From the NCBI GenBank assembly GCA_977006965.1, contig OZ345352.1, forward strand, positions 3,348,001 to 3,412,000: a stretch of DNA of 64,000 nt, in the 5' to 3' direction. The translations under genes were made by a program, and so were the position numbers. The stretch comes from Phymatolithon calcareum. Taxonomy: Eukaryota > Rhodophyta > Florideophyceae > Hapalidiales. The notes beneath the pieces are model-generated. The model ran no database searches. It saw only the letters and a program-made list of their open reading frames with translations, and was not told the origin of the DNA. The number at the start of each line of letters is the position of its first letter. Position 1 is the first letter of the stretch. Positions 10,381 through 19,047 of this stretch are shown here, piece after piece.

Positions 10381-10941
10381 ATGGTGCGCCCTACCTTCGC
10401 CGTCTTCCTTCTACTGGCTCTGTTCACGATCGGCCTCAGCGCTGTTCTGCCGTCTGCTAAGACTGGTCAGACCGCCCATCATCGCATCGATCAGACGTCC
10501 GTCAAGCAATCTAAGCCTTTTAAAATCTCCGCCGAAAGCCGGAAAGATGATGATGATGATGACGACGATGATGACGACCGTGTGGTGAAGAATTCCGTCC
10601 GTTCTGGAGATGATGATGACGACGACGACGATGATGACGACCGTGTGGCGAAGAAGTCCGTCCGTTCTGGCGATGACGATGACGACGACGATGATGATGA
10701 TGATCGCACTGTGAGGACATCCGTCCGCTCCGGCGATGATGATGACGACGACGATGATGATGACGACCGTGTGGTGAAGAAGTCCGTCCGTTCTGGAGAT
10801 GATGATGACGACGACGACGATGATGACGACCGTGTTGTGAAGAATTCCGTCCATTCTGGCGATGACGATGACGATGATGATGATGATAATGATGATGACC
10901 ACCGCATTGTGAGGAAGCTCGCCCGTAATCGCCACCACTAA
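10381..10941 (+). CDS. Secreted poly-aspartate repeat protein
   Basis: 186 residues. Residues 1-20 (MVRPTFAVFLLLALFTIGLS) form a clear signal peptide. A short linker follows, then five 21-residue repeats, each 11 Asp followed by RVVKxSVRSG-type decapeptides, and a last Asp run ending HRIVRKLARNRHH. More than a third of the protein is Asp, so the mature product should be an extreme polyanion able to bind Ca2+ or basic surfaces; that role is inferred. An upstream in-frame ATG at 10156 would bury the signal peptide, and the TATA box at 10304 lies between, so 10381 is preferred. The leader resembles that of the gene at 18670. No introns are needed. Long antisense frames here are by-products of the GAT/GAC repeats. 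Confidence 0.8.
   Translation: MVRPTFAVFLLLALFTIGLSAVLPSAKTGQTAHHRIDQTSVKQSKPFKISAESRKDDDDDDDDDDDRVVKNSVRSGDDDDDDDDDDDRVAKKSVRSGDDDDDDDDDDDRTVRTSVRSGDDDDDDDDDDDRVVKKSVRSGDDDDDDDDDDDRVVKNSVHSGDDDDDDDDDNDDDHRIVRKLARNRHH
10546..10905 (+). repeat. 63-bp coding minisatellite (Asp runs)
   Basis: GAT/GAC tracts alternate with a conserved 30-nt spacer at a 63-bp period, five full units and a partial one. GAT and GAC are mixed irregularly while the Asp count stays at 11 in each full unit, which suggests selection on the protein as well as repeat turnover. Confidence 0.85.
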
Positions 10942-11766
10942 AGTCAAGCGTGTTCTTAATGCAGGGCACTGTATTGATATTCCACAGCTTTTAATTTGGG
11001 ATTGATGACAAAGAGGAAAAAGAAAAATTCTCTCTCGCTGAGAACTAGTATATAAACTCAGGATCGAATTATTTATTCCTCCCGTGTCACTAGTACTAAA
11101 ACTTAGTACTTGCTCTAATAGTCCGAAAGGCATGAAACCATTTTCTTGTGTCTCTTGAGCTCATCAAATTCCAATTGAGGTCCTTCATATTCCTCTTCTC
11201 GTGTCGTACTTAAGATTAAGTCTCGAAAAATGTCCTCATCTCCGCAAGATTCGAGCTGCCTGGGTCCATCTCACCAGGTGAGTTATCGCTTGGTCCTTTC
11301 TGGACTCTCACGTGCGTCAACAAGACGTACCTTACGTCTCGACGAGCACTTTAGAGCTTATTTTCCTTTCTGTTAGCAAAATGCGTCGGCTGTACTACCG
11401 CAAAGTGTGGAAAGCAAGCATGCGCTCTTGGCTACTCTACTAGAGATTGAATCTCACATTGACTTAACTCATATTATCTTATTGTGAGTGCTTTCCCTTA
11501 TTTCGGAAGGTTCAGAGGCAGTTCACATCGCCGACGCGATAACTCGCTAGTGCGGCTATGATCTTAAGATGTCGATTCGCCTGCGAGTGTATTCTAGTGA
11601 TCGTAAGGAATATGTGTACTTCAGAGACTGAAACTTGAATCGTAATTATGCGGATTATTGAGAAGGTACTGTACATGTGTCCTAACTTGAGGAAAGTTGC
11701 ACCTTTTTAGAATGCATTCTTCTACCATCGAATGATATCACTTAATCAGAATTACATAGGATCACT
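10942..11766. other. No recognisable feature
   Basis: Presumed 3' flank of the poly-Asp gene. No frame with recognisable content, RNA gene or transposon end was found. Confidence 0.4.
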
Positions 11767-12000
11767 TCAATGGCTTTGGCGACTTAATTCACTTCTCCAT
11801 GGATCTATGCGGAGTTTTGTCAGGATACTGTTGAGTGTTTCAACAGCCCATGCTCCTTGCCTGCCCATATCTTCTATCGCAATTAAGTTGATATCGTTGA
11901 GAAGGTACCATGTGTCCCAATTGAAGGCTAGTCGGAACCTTTCTAGCTTATCTACTTTATTGCCGATTTTTGCTTTTTTTGATTGGTTCTTGCTTTTCAT
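11767..12000 (-). pseudogene. LINE ORF2 C-terminal fragment (family V-like)
   Basis: The frame includes EDMGRQGAWAVETLNSILTK, similar to EEMDSQGSWAVGTLNRILKK in the LINE at 15660-16568. It represents the extreme C-terminus of a LINE ORF2. No target duplication was identified. Confidence 0.5.
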
Positions 12001-12700
12001 TTTTTCCTGCTATTATTTGATTCTTGATACTTCGTGGGGAAAGACCATTCTTAGTTCACTACTTAAGGACATACTCCCCCATCTTTGAAGCGCTCTCACT
12101 GGCTGAAACAATACTCATAAGCTGGATAAAAATTTTAATTAGGAAATTTGCTGCATGGACCGAAAAAGGTGGCAAAATACGTTAAATCGTTAGCCCTTGC
12201 CAGAACTACTACTTGTTATGATCTGCGCTAGCTAACCCTAGGTACAAAATCGCTCTTTTCGCCACTTTGAAGAGCACCAGCCATGTTGTAGCTGCACTTT
12301 TTTCGCTTCTAGACGCTTCGTGCAGCATCGGGTCTTGTTCGACCCGTGGAACAAGCACTGATTCGCGGACGTCTGGCTGTTGAGAACGTGGGCCCAGCAG
12401 GACGGCAGTATCACGAGCAAGCTAATACAAGATGATTTGATGGCGTTTCAACTTGTGGCTAGTCTGGGCTGCAAGCTCAAGAAGCCCTACTTGCCGTCCC
12501 AAATGAGGGCCCGTCACTGTTTCTCGTGCGGAAACACCGGTCGCTTCTCACAAAACATCCATAGCATTGTTGAAGCAAAGCGAAAATACTTCAACAAAGC
12601 GTCTCAGTCCATGGCAATCGACCTCACCGTCTGCGATGATGAACATGCTATTTGCGACGAGGAGCTAAAACATAGATAGTAGTGCACGAAAAAAATTACT
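12001..12700. other. Unassigned; contains a degenerate zinc-knuckle-like frame
   Basis: A plus-strand frame at 12380-12679 (99 codons) contains RHCFSCGNTGRFSQN, which looks like a CCHC knuckle that has lost its His and last Cys. It may be a gag or ORF1 relic, or chance. Nothing else was recognised. Confidence 0.25.
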
Positions 12701-12712
12701 TTTTTTAACAAG

Positions 12713-13095
12713 TTTCCCTACAGTCGTACAAATATACCGGAAAGACTTCCTCGGGTGAGAGGGCAGCTCTTCTCTTATGCCTAGTATTCTATCTAAGCCC
12801 CTAGCATGTTCTCGATATTACATTTTACTTTTTTATGTATTTATTTTTTTAAAGCCCCGCAGTCATACGAATATACGGGCAAGGCTTCCTCAGGTGCTAA
12901 CGTCACTAGGGCGGCTCTACTCTTATGGCTGGTATTCTATCTGAGCCCCGAGCATGTACTCGATTGTTTTGGATAACTCTTCCTAACAGCTTTTGAAGCG
13001 TCCCTTCTTTCAGTTCAGGCCTTCTTCATTCTGGATACTCCGGATGATGGCGTCCATTCGGTTGCCTTGTGGGGATAGCGCAAGGTCTTCACAAA
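12713..13095 (-). mobile_element. Two LINE family I 3' ends in tandem
   Basis: Two copies of the same 3' untranslated sequence lie head to tail (about 12713-12815 and 12840-13095), each with CATACGAATATAC-like and TATTCTATCTRAGCCCC blocks. The second extends upstream into coding sequence ending IQNEEGLN, matching the MENEEGLY end of the copy at 13464. The first is bounded by TTACTTTTTT-like flanks, consistent with a truncated insertion into the tail of the second. Confidence 0.65.
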
Positions 13096-13449
13096 TGCGC
13101 CCCTTGTGTTAACAAAGTGAGACGGCGGAAGGTATCAGCTTATGTGTCCGTAGGGGAGCACGGGCCACTTCTGATCCAGTGGAAGTACGGTGCGCGAGTG
13201 GGCGGCCGTTCCGGAGTTGCCCGGGAGAACTGATATGCATTGTTTTGAAACCCTTCAGTAAACCGGCTTTATATCTCATACCCAACATTGTTGAAGACCG
13301 TTGACCGGATTTAGCCACGTGAAAGCAGGGTGGGTGCTACATTATCGTAACGGATGGGTAGTGTTTTTGGCAAGGGCTGCCGATTTAGCGAACTTCGCCC
13401 ACTTTTTCGGTCCATGTAGCGAATTTCCTCAAATCAAATCGTAGGGAGC
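13096..13449. other. No recognisable feature
   Basis: Between a LINE tail and the next LINE insertion. A 69-codon minus-strand frame (13109-13318) has no recognisable domain. Confidence 0.4.
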
Positions 13450-13463
13450 AGTTGGCGTGAGTG

Positions 13464-14548
13464 TACCGGCTATCCTCTTCGCTGACGATGTTCTTCTCTC
13501 TGCGAAATCACCCGCGGCACTGCAAGGACTATTGGATATAGCTACCCAATGGGCACAAGAGCGAGAGATGACTTGGAACACTAAACAAGGGAAAAGCGAA
13601 GTCCTTGAATCAGAAGAAACATTGGGCAAGACATTCAAGCTAGCGAACAAGGTACTAGCACAAGTTCCGGAGGTCACGTACCTTGGAGTATCCCTAGACC
13701 CCGGAGGAGTCACAGATACGTTAATGATGCAACGACTAAAGAAATCAAGGACGGCCGTGTACGAGTTGCGTACACTGGAAGTGTTCAAGAAAGGGCTGAG
13801 TATACAGAAGTGTATTCAGATATACAAGGCACTAGTACAGCCACGCTGGGAGTACGCAATGCACTTAATGCCCTGGACAGAAGACGAACAAAATGCCGTC
13901 AAGGAAGTAGAAGCAACATTCTTCAGTCAAGTATTCGGGCCACTGGCCCGAGGAAGGACGGATAGGCTCCGTCTCTTGTGCCGGATCCATGCGGCCGCAC
14001 ATCGACGAGAAATGTTGGCCTTCAAAATGCTGAGAAGGAACAAGGCGAAAGAACGTATGTATTCAAATGAAGTGCCCGAAAGAAGAAACAACCATGAATG
14101 GCAGTACACGAGGAAAGATATCGCCGCGATGGAGACCAGAGAGCCGTTCGGTGAAGCGGTAAAGCATATCCAAGCAAACCAATCTTCGCAAGCACTTCGA
14201 TCGAAATTTCTGGAAATGGAAGGAGACCGCCTAGAATCTAAGCGGAAAAGAAAGATACCATACGACAATACAAGAGAATTGCCAGCAATCCTCAAGTTCC
14301 CCAAGGTGAAGCACAGACAACTCGCGCTGCAGTATGCCTGTGGAAGATTCCCACAGGTGTCAACAACAAGTATGACTGAAGAATTCGGCACCAGAGCCAG
14401 AGAGCATATGGAGACCCTTGAACGCACGCTAGCAGGGTACGAACTCGAAGGAGAAAAACGACTGGAAACAGAAAAGGCGCAAGATGAGCTCTTACTATTT
14501 AGCAAGACACTCATAGAACGCATGGAGAACGAAGAAGGCCTGTATTAA
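13464..14548 (+). pseudogene. LINE ORF2 fragment: RT catalytic box to C-terminus
   Basis: Open frame beginning PAILFADDVLLSA (the FADD box equals the YxDD catalytic box of reverse transcriptases). It then carries MTWNTKQGKSEV, TYLGVSLDPGGV, QPRWEYAMHLMPWT, KRKRKIPYDN, KHRQLALQYACGRFPQVST and the terminal MENEEGLY. It aligns throughout with the ORF2 C-terminal half of the full-length LINE (53100-54179). The upstream endonuclease and RT fingers are absent, so it is not functional although uninterrupted. Confidence 0.85.
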
Positions 14549-14768
14549 TCCGCAGAATGCAAGGCAAAAAGTGGTCGAGTCCAAGCACCAACAATCCCGT
14601 AGAGGACTGAGATAGGACTACTTTGAGTCCTGAGTTTTCCCGTCTGCCATTCTGGTGGACGTTTTGTGAGCTACACAAAGGTAGGTAGCACCAGAGGAAG
14701 CCTTGCCCATATCTTCGGAAGTCTGTGGGGCTTTTAAATAAACTTGAAAGGAAAAAAAAAAAAAAAAA
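13464..14768 (+). mobile_element. LINE family I, 5'-truncated copy with poly-A and 14-bp TSD
   Basis: The 1,305-bp insert is flanked by perfect 14-bp copies of AGTTGGCGTGAGTG (13450-13463 and 14769-14782). It ends in TTTTAAATAAA and a run of about 17 A. It is truncated just before the catalytic FADD box and keeps an open frame to the stop at 14548. The sharp ends and open frame imply a fairly recent insertion by target-primed reverse transcription. Confidence 0.9.
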
Positions 14769-14933
14769 AGTTGGCGTGAGTGCGTTGTTCTCATATGATA
14801 CAGTTGTTAGTTTGATTCATCGCTATCGGCGAATGATATGCCTTTTGATTCTGCCAATCAGATTGGCCTTGATGTCAGTCATTACTTGGCACCGACCCCG
14901 GACCTTATCATAGGTATGATACGAGAATAGAGG

Positions 14934-14975
14934 AAGAAAGGTTATTTTTCTTTTTAAAGAAAAATAACCTTTCTT
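14934..14975. repeat. 42-bp perfect inverted repeat
   Basis: AAGAAAGGTTATTTTTCTTT is followed by two T and then by its exact reverse complement. It could form a cruciform or hairpin. It lies at the tail side of a minus-strand family III LINE end. Confidence 0.9.
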
Positions 14976-15240
14976 AAAAAAGTTACGAACGCATCTGTTG
15001 ACGCTACTTAATTCCCAAGTAACAACTATTCGATATTCAAAAAGAGATGCTGGAAATGGCAGTTGATACAGTCCAAAGAAAATGTCCGAAATCAAAATGA
15101 AAACGTAAGCGAAGGATTGTAGCGCAACGAAAAGTCTCTCAGGTGCAATGATAATTGACTAAGGCAGCTTCAATAAAACAGAAATCCATCCATCCATCTG
15201 CTGACGCTTGGGGAAACTTTCCTAGTGCTAAGAGGTTTTG
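14976..15240 (-). mobile_element. LINE family III 3' end, split by an ATCC-tailed insert
   Basis: GTTACGAACGCATCTGTTGACGCT, interrupted, then TGGGGAAACTTTCC, is the reverse complement of the family III 3' signature. The split is the 189-bp insertion at 15006-15194. Confidence 0.65.
15006..15194 (+). mobile_element. 189-bp ATCC-tailed retroposon, longer copy
   Basis: Flanked by CATCTGTTGACGCT (14992-15005) and CATCTGCTGACGCT (15195-15208), a 14-bp duplication with one mismatch. From about 15080 it is nearly identical to the 115-bp insert at 1056-1170, including TTCAATAAAACAG and the ATCC tail. Different 5' ends with a common 3' end show 5' truncation of one retrotransposon family. Confidence 0.85.
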
Positions 15241-15639
15241 GCTGGATTCGGTCTAAAGAAGAGTTTCTTTTATATGTTTGTGTAACACGACTCAGTGTAC
15301 TACCCTCCTCTGGTCCCCTTCGGATCCTGGAACGGGAAAATTACTTCTCTGTCCTGTTGTACGCAGTGATTTCAGGTTTGCGAGCAGTCCTTACTTAGCG
15401 ACAGCCTGAAACATGGGATAGATCTCGTCGAGTGCTCGCTTAGTCCAGGCGCTGTCCTCTTTGGAGAGTTTGTCCTTTGAGAGACGATTTTATCACGTCT
15501 TCGATAGCATCTTTCCCACATTTGCCCGTGAGGTCGATGATATTGGAGGTACTCATTGCCGGGAACATTCCAAATGACCACTTGATGGCAAGTGCTTACG
15601 AGAATAGAAGGAGGAACAACATTCCTACGGCACTGCTAG

Positions 15640-16568
15640 CTGTGGCTAGGAAAATTAAGTATGCTTCCCGTCCGTGAGTGGTTCGCAGCCCTACAACTGC
15701 TCAATAGCACCACCGAGCACGTACCACCACCAGAGCTGAAGACTATTCTTCCAGGAGTAAGAAAGTGGTGTGGCCCAAATGTGCCCAAATGCTCCAGTGG
15801 CATATCGCTGTTGTCATACGTGAAAAGCAGAGGCAAGAGCATTTGGCTTTGCAAAACACTGCTGCAGCCAAAATGACAATACGAAATGCAGCTGACGCCA
15901 TGCACCAAGCAGATCGCGGAAGATGTCAAAGAATATGAAGGAACTTTCCTTTTGCAAGTTTTTGTTCCCGTCTCAAATGGCAGAGTTGAGAGACTCCAAC
16001 TCATTTGCAGAAAACTAGAATCAGAAGATCGATGAGAGCTACTCAATCTCATTATGTTTAGTCTTCAGCGAAATACACAACTAGAAGTCAGCCATCCGGA
16101 GAAAAGTTCTACTGGATGAAACAAGATATGAAGCAGTGGAGGATATTGAATGTTTTCAATATTAAGCAGGATTGTGGAAGAGACAGATGACACAGGGGCA
16201 GAGCTAGAACTCGAAACTCTCGAGTGTATACGGGAATCAAACACGACAACGGACATTCAAGATAGATCTGGCCTTTGTTGAGCATGGGAACAGCAAGAAG
16301 AGCACCGCATCAGGAAAATTACATTCGCCAAGAATAGTTACCGCACCAAGCAGTGAGTATGAAAGAAAGCAGATACAAAATTCTTTGTGCAAGGTGGTCT
16401 GTAGGCCATTTTCCGAGAAAACCACCGAAGTTAGTTGAAGAAATGGACAGTCAAGGATCATGGGCAGTTGGAACACTCAACAGAATCCTGAAGAAGCCTT
16501 CATGGACCCCGGCAGAAGAGATTGACGTGGCTAGAGCCATTGACGTGATTCTATGTAATTCAGATTAA
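15640..16568 (+). pseudogene. LINE family V, degenerate ORF2 C-terminal half
   Basis: Pieces in different frames read WQYEMQLTPCTKQIAEDVKE, FLLQVFVPVSNGRVERLQL and then YKILCARWSVGHFPRKPP and SQGSWAVGTLNRILKK. They line up with the QPRWEYAMHLMPWT to C-terminus region of family I. Many frameshifts; no TSD found. A relative of the short fragment at 11767-12000. Confidence 0.6.
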
Positions 16569-16669
16569 GCAAGCTGAATTTTCAATGCTAATAGAATATG
16601 CCTAGAAAAGTGTCGACTTTCCTCCGGTTGGGACACATGTTACCTTCTCAACAAATCTATTTAATTACG

Positions 16670-16732
16670 AATGTTTTTATTTTACAAGCCCTTAACGCCA
16701 GCATACGCCAACGACAGAGCAGCTTATGAAAG
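16670..16732 (-). mobile_element. LINE family IV-type 3' tail
   Basis: ATTTTACAAGCCCTTAACGC and CAGAGCAGCTTATG match the family IV 3' end at 250-300. Only about 60 bp are present. Confidence 0.55.
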
Positions 16733-17079
16733 CAACGCAAGAAGCAGACAACCCGGAGTGGCAAGATGTTGATATGAAGTATGTCGTACTGGGAACAGAT
16801 TTACCGGCGTCTGAGAGTCACAAAATGAAAGAAATGTTTGCCAAGACAAAAACGAATCGGTTGCAAAGCAACCCGAAAAGGCCTGCTCGGGGGTTGATAG
16901 AGATGTGAGTTCGGATCGGCGCTCAGGTGTGCGGGCAAGAATTGAGCGATTGTGGGTAGTTCCTTGCACGGGCTCTGGCGGTAGTCTTGCGCTTTCCATG
17001 TGCGGAGAATAGTTACCAGGAAGCAACTCACGGTTTTGCTTCGCAGGTGTAAGCATGTCAATTTTTTAACAATTTTCAA

Positions 17080-17140
17080 AAACCCCAGAGCCATACGAAT
17101 ATATGGGCAGGGCGTCCTTAGGCTCTACCCACAATACAGT
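17080..17140 (-). mobile_element. LINE family I-type 3' tail
   Basis: CCATACGAATATATGGGCAG and the following bases match the family I 3' end seen at 12840-12900. Very short truncated remnant. Confidence 0.5.
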
Positions 17141-17588
17141 GACTCTGCTATTCGTTCATGCGTACGACCATGAGCAGATATTTGATGTGATGAGTTACAT
17201 GAACTTAGATCCCTTCTCCGCAATCTCTCAGCATAAAACCAGCCATAATGGAAAGTACACCAATGCTCCAAGTATCGTCAGATGTATGGTTAGGGCAACT
17301 CGGAATGGAAGCCTGGCCCGAAGGTTAATGTTTCTGAGTGGAAGGGGTCCAGAATGGTGCATTGCATTCAAAAACAGAACACCTCGCGCGATTGTGAGGT
17401 ATACAAACTTGCAATGCTCTGTCCAAGAACGTATAACTGCAGATTACATCGCAGCATATGTGCAACTGTCTTGTACAAATGGAAAACACGAATCTCGTCG
17501 AATGCACCCTACTTGCAGAGGGAATTGGCAAAGGACTTTTATGCAAGCGAGGCAAAAATCACATGATGTGCCTTTTGCCTGGCCATGA
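17103..17588 (+). CDS. Unrecognised 161-codon frame
   Basis: An open plus-strand frame that starts within the LINE tail and continues into sequence with no family I recognise. There is no signal peptide, repeat or metal-binding pattern, and shorter frames overlap it on both strands. It may be chance. Confidence 0.2.
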   Translation: MGRASLGSTHNTVTLLFVHAYDHEQIFDVMSYMNLDPFSAISQHKTSHNGKYTNAPSIVRCMVRATRNGSLARRLMFLSGRGPEWCIAFKNRTPRAIVRYTNLQCSVQERITADYIAAYVQLSCTNGKHESRRMHPTCRGNWQRTFMQARQKSHDVPFAWP

Positions 17589-18590
17589 TGGCAGATAAAT
17601 TCAGAACAATCATTTTGCCAGAGTTCGCAAAGTGAATACCCTGTGCTCTTGACTAATTCCGACAACAACCTAACTTAGCCATAATGTAGCCATTCAGGAC
17701 TGTGACTGGCTGGGGAAGCTGTTTATTCCTTAGATTTCTGTCACGCACAGAAAAGGATATGCCAGTGGAATGAACCTTCCAAGAAGGAACATAACAAAGG
17801 GCTATGCAAAAAATTTGAAATTCTATCGTGCTTTTCCGTTTTTTGTAACGTTAGCATAATTGAGATGTAAGCATCTTGTACTATAATTGGTGTAGCACCC
17901 AACTTCATGATAAACGGTAACCAATGATCCATCTCGCAGTATAGTTGAATTTGTTCTAAACTTCCCACACCTTCCCCGGATCCTCTATCTGAAGAGACGA
18001 AGTATTATGCCAGCTTTCTTTTCCTCCTTTCGTTCAACGCTTTAATAAGAGATAGAATCAATTGAAGAGCACTATTCTTAATTAAAATGGCACCATCCCC
18101 TAAGATGAGACACTCGGCATCGAATTATCTCGATGCCAAAATAATTAGAAGTTTTGCACTCAAGGATGCGTAAGATCATCTCGAAGTATCTCATCCGTTT
18201 TTCTTTCGTGTTTAATACCACAATTATATACCAGAATACATGTCCAAATCCCCATATGATCGACCGTAATGTCGTCGACGTACCGGCCTGTAGATTCTAC
18301 ATGGCTCTTTAAGAGCCGTAGTCATGAACAGTATTATTTTGTCCCACATAGAGTCCACTGAGATATTTCCTCATTTAGCACCCATCGATGAATCGGCGCG
18401 ATGGAGATGGCTATGTAAAGTGCCAGCGGATGCGCTGTGAAAAATACTATCTCATTTTCACTTCCGCCAGCTAGATTTTATTTATCAAAGAGACGGTGAA
18501 GTATAATATCTGGCCTGTTGGATTTTTGACAGATTACAGATCATCTGCAGGTAAGAATTGTAACCCGGTTACCCAGGGAGACAATTTTCT
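17589..18590. other. No recognisable feature
   Basis: Upstream region of the secreted Cys-rich gene. No coding frame, transposon end or RNA gene was recognised. Confidence 0.4.
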
Positions 18591-18591
18591 A

Positions 18592-18598
18592 TAAAAGA
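18592..18598 (+). promoter_or_regulatory. TATA box of the Cys-rich secreted protein gene
   Basis: TATAAAA 78 nt before the ATG at 18670, matching the 77-nt distance at the poly-Asp gene. No other conserved block was found between the two upstream regions by eye. Confidence 0.65.
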
Positions 18599-18669
18599 CG
18601 AGAGCAACCCCTAACTGCAAGCCAACTTTGCTCCTCAATCCAGCTTTGTCTCTCACAACCTACCGCACT

Positions 18670-19047
18670 ATGGCTCGCACAACTCTTGTCATCGCTTTCC
18701 TTTTTGCGCTCTGCACGTCTACTCTTTGTGCTGTTTCTCCTTCCTCCACTGACAAGTCGACGACGATTACCACCGCAAGTCGTTACCCGGACTATGGAAA
18801 TGATCTTATCGATGATCCCCGCGACGGCAGGAAATATTGTAGCACACGCAAGATTTGCTATACCCGACATGGAGAGAGGGCCTGTTACAATCGGAAGCTT
18901 TGCTATTTCCGGAGGGGAAATAGTTTCTGTTACAGGCGCAAGATTTGCATTACCCGAAACGGTGGGAGGATTTGTAGCGGACGCGCGATTTGCTCCAGTC
19001 GCCTGCTCGGGTTGTTCCGTAAATATTATTCCAATAACGGCTATTGA
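18670..19047 (+). CDS. Secreted basic protein with C-x5-C-x8 repeats
   Basis: 125 residues. Residues 1-20 (MARTTLVIAFLFALCTSTLC) are a signal peptide, followed by a Ser/Thr-rich linker and an acidic patch (DYGNDLIDDPRDG). Then come eight cysteines in exact register C-x5-C-x8-C-x5-C-x8-C-x5-C-x8-C-x5-C. The 15-residue unit reads like CYTRHGERACYNRKL and is rich in Arg/Lys and Tyr. The tail is LLGLFRKYYSNNGY. The even cysteines and signal peptide imply an exported, disulfide-stabilised small protein; a toxin-, adhesin- or antimicrobial-like role is possible but not shown. ATG 18670 is chosen over upstream in-frame codons because it begins the signal peptide and sits 78 nt after a TATA box. Confidence 0.8.
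   Translation: MARTTLVIAFLFALCTSTLCAVSPSSTDKSTTITTASRYPDYGNDLIDDPRDGRKYCSTRKICYTRHGERACYNRKLCYFRRGNSFCYRRKICITRNGGRICSGRAICSSRLLGLFRKYYSNNGY

Noticed and set aside
10411-11133. Long minus-strand frames opposite the poly-Asp gene (poly-Ser, poly-Ile, poly-His)
   Set aside because: They are the antisense readings of GAT/GAC repeats. The plus-strand frame has a signal peptide and TATA box; the antisense frames have neither.
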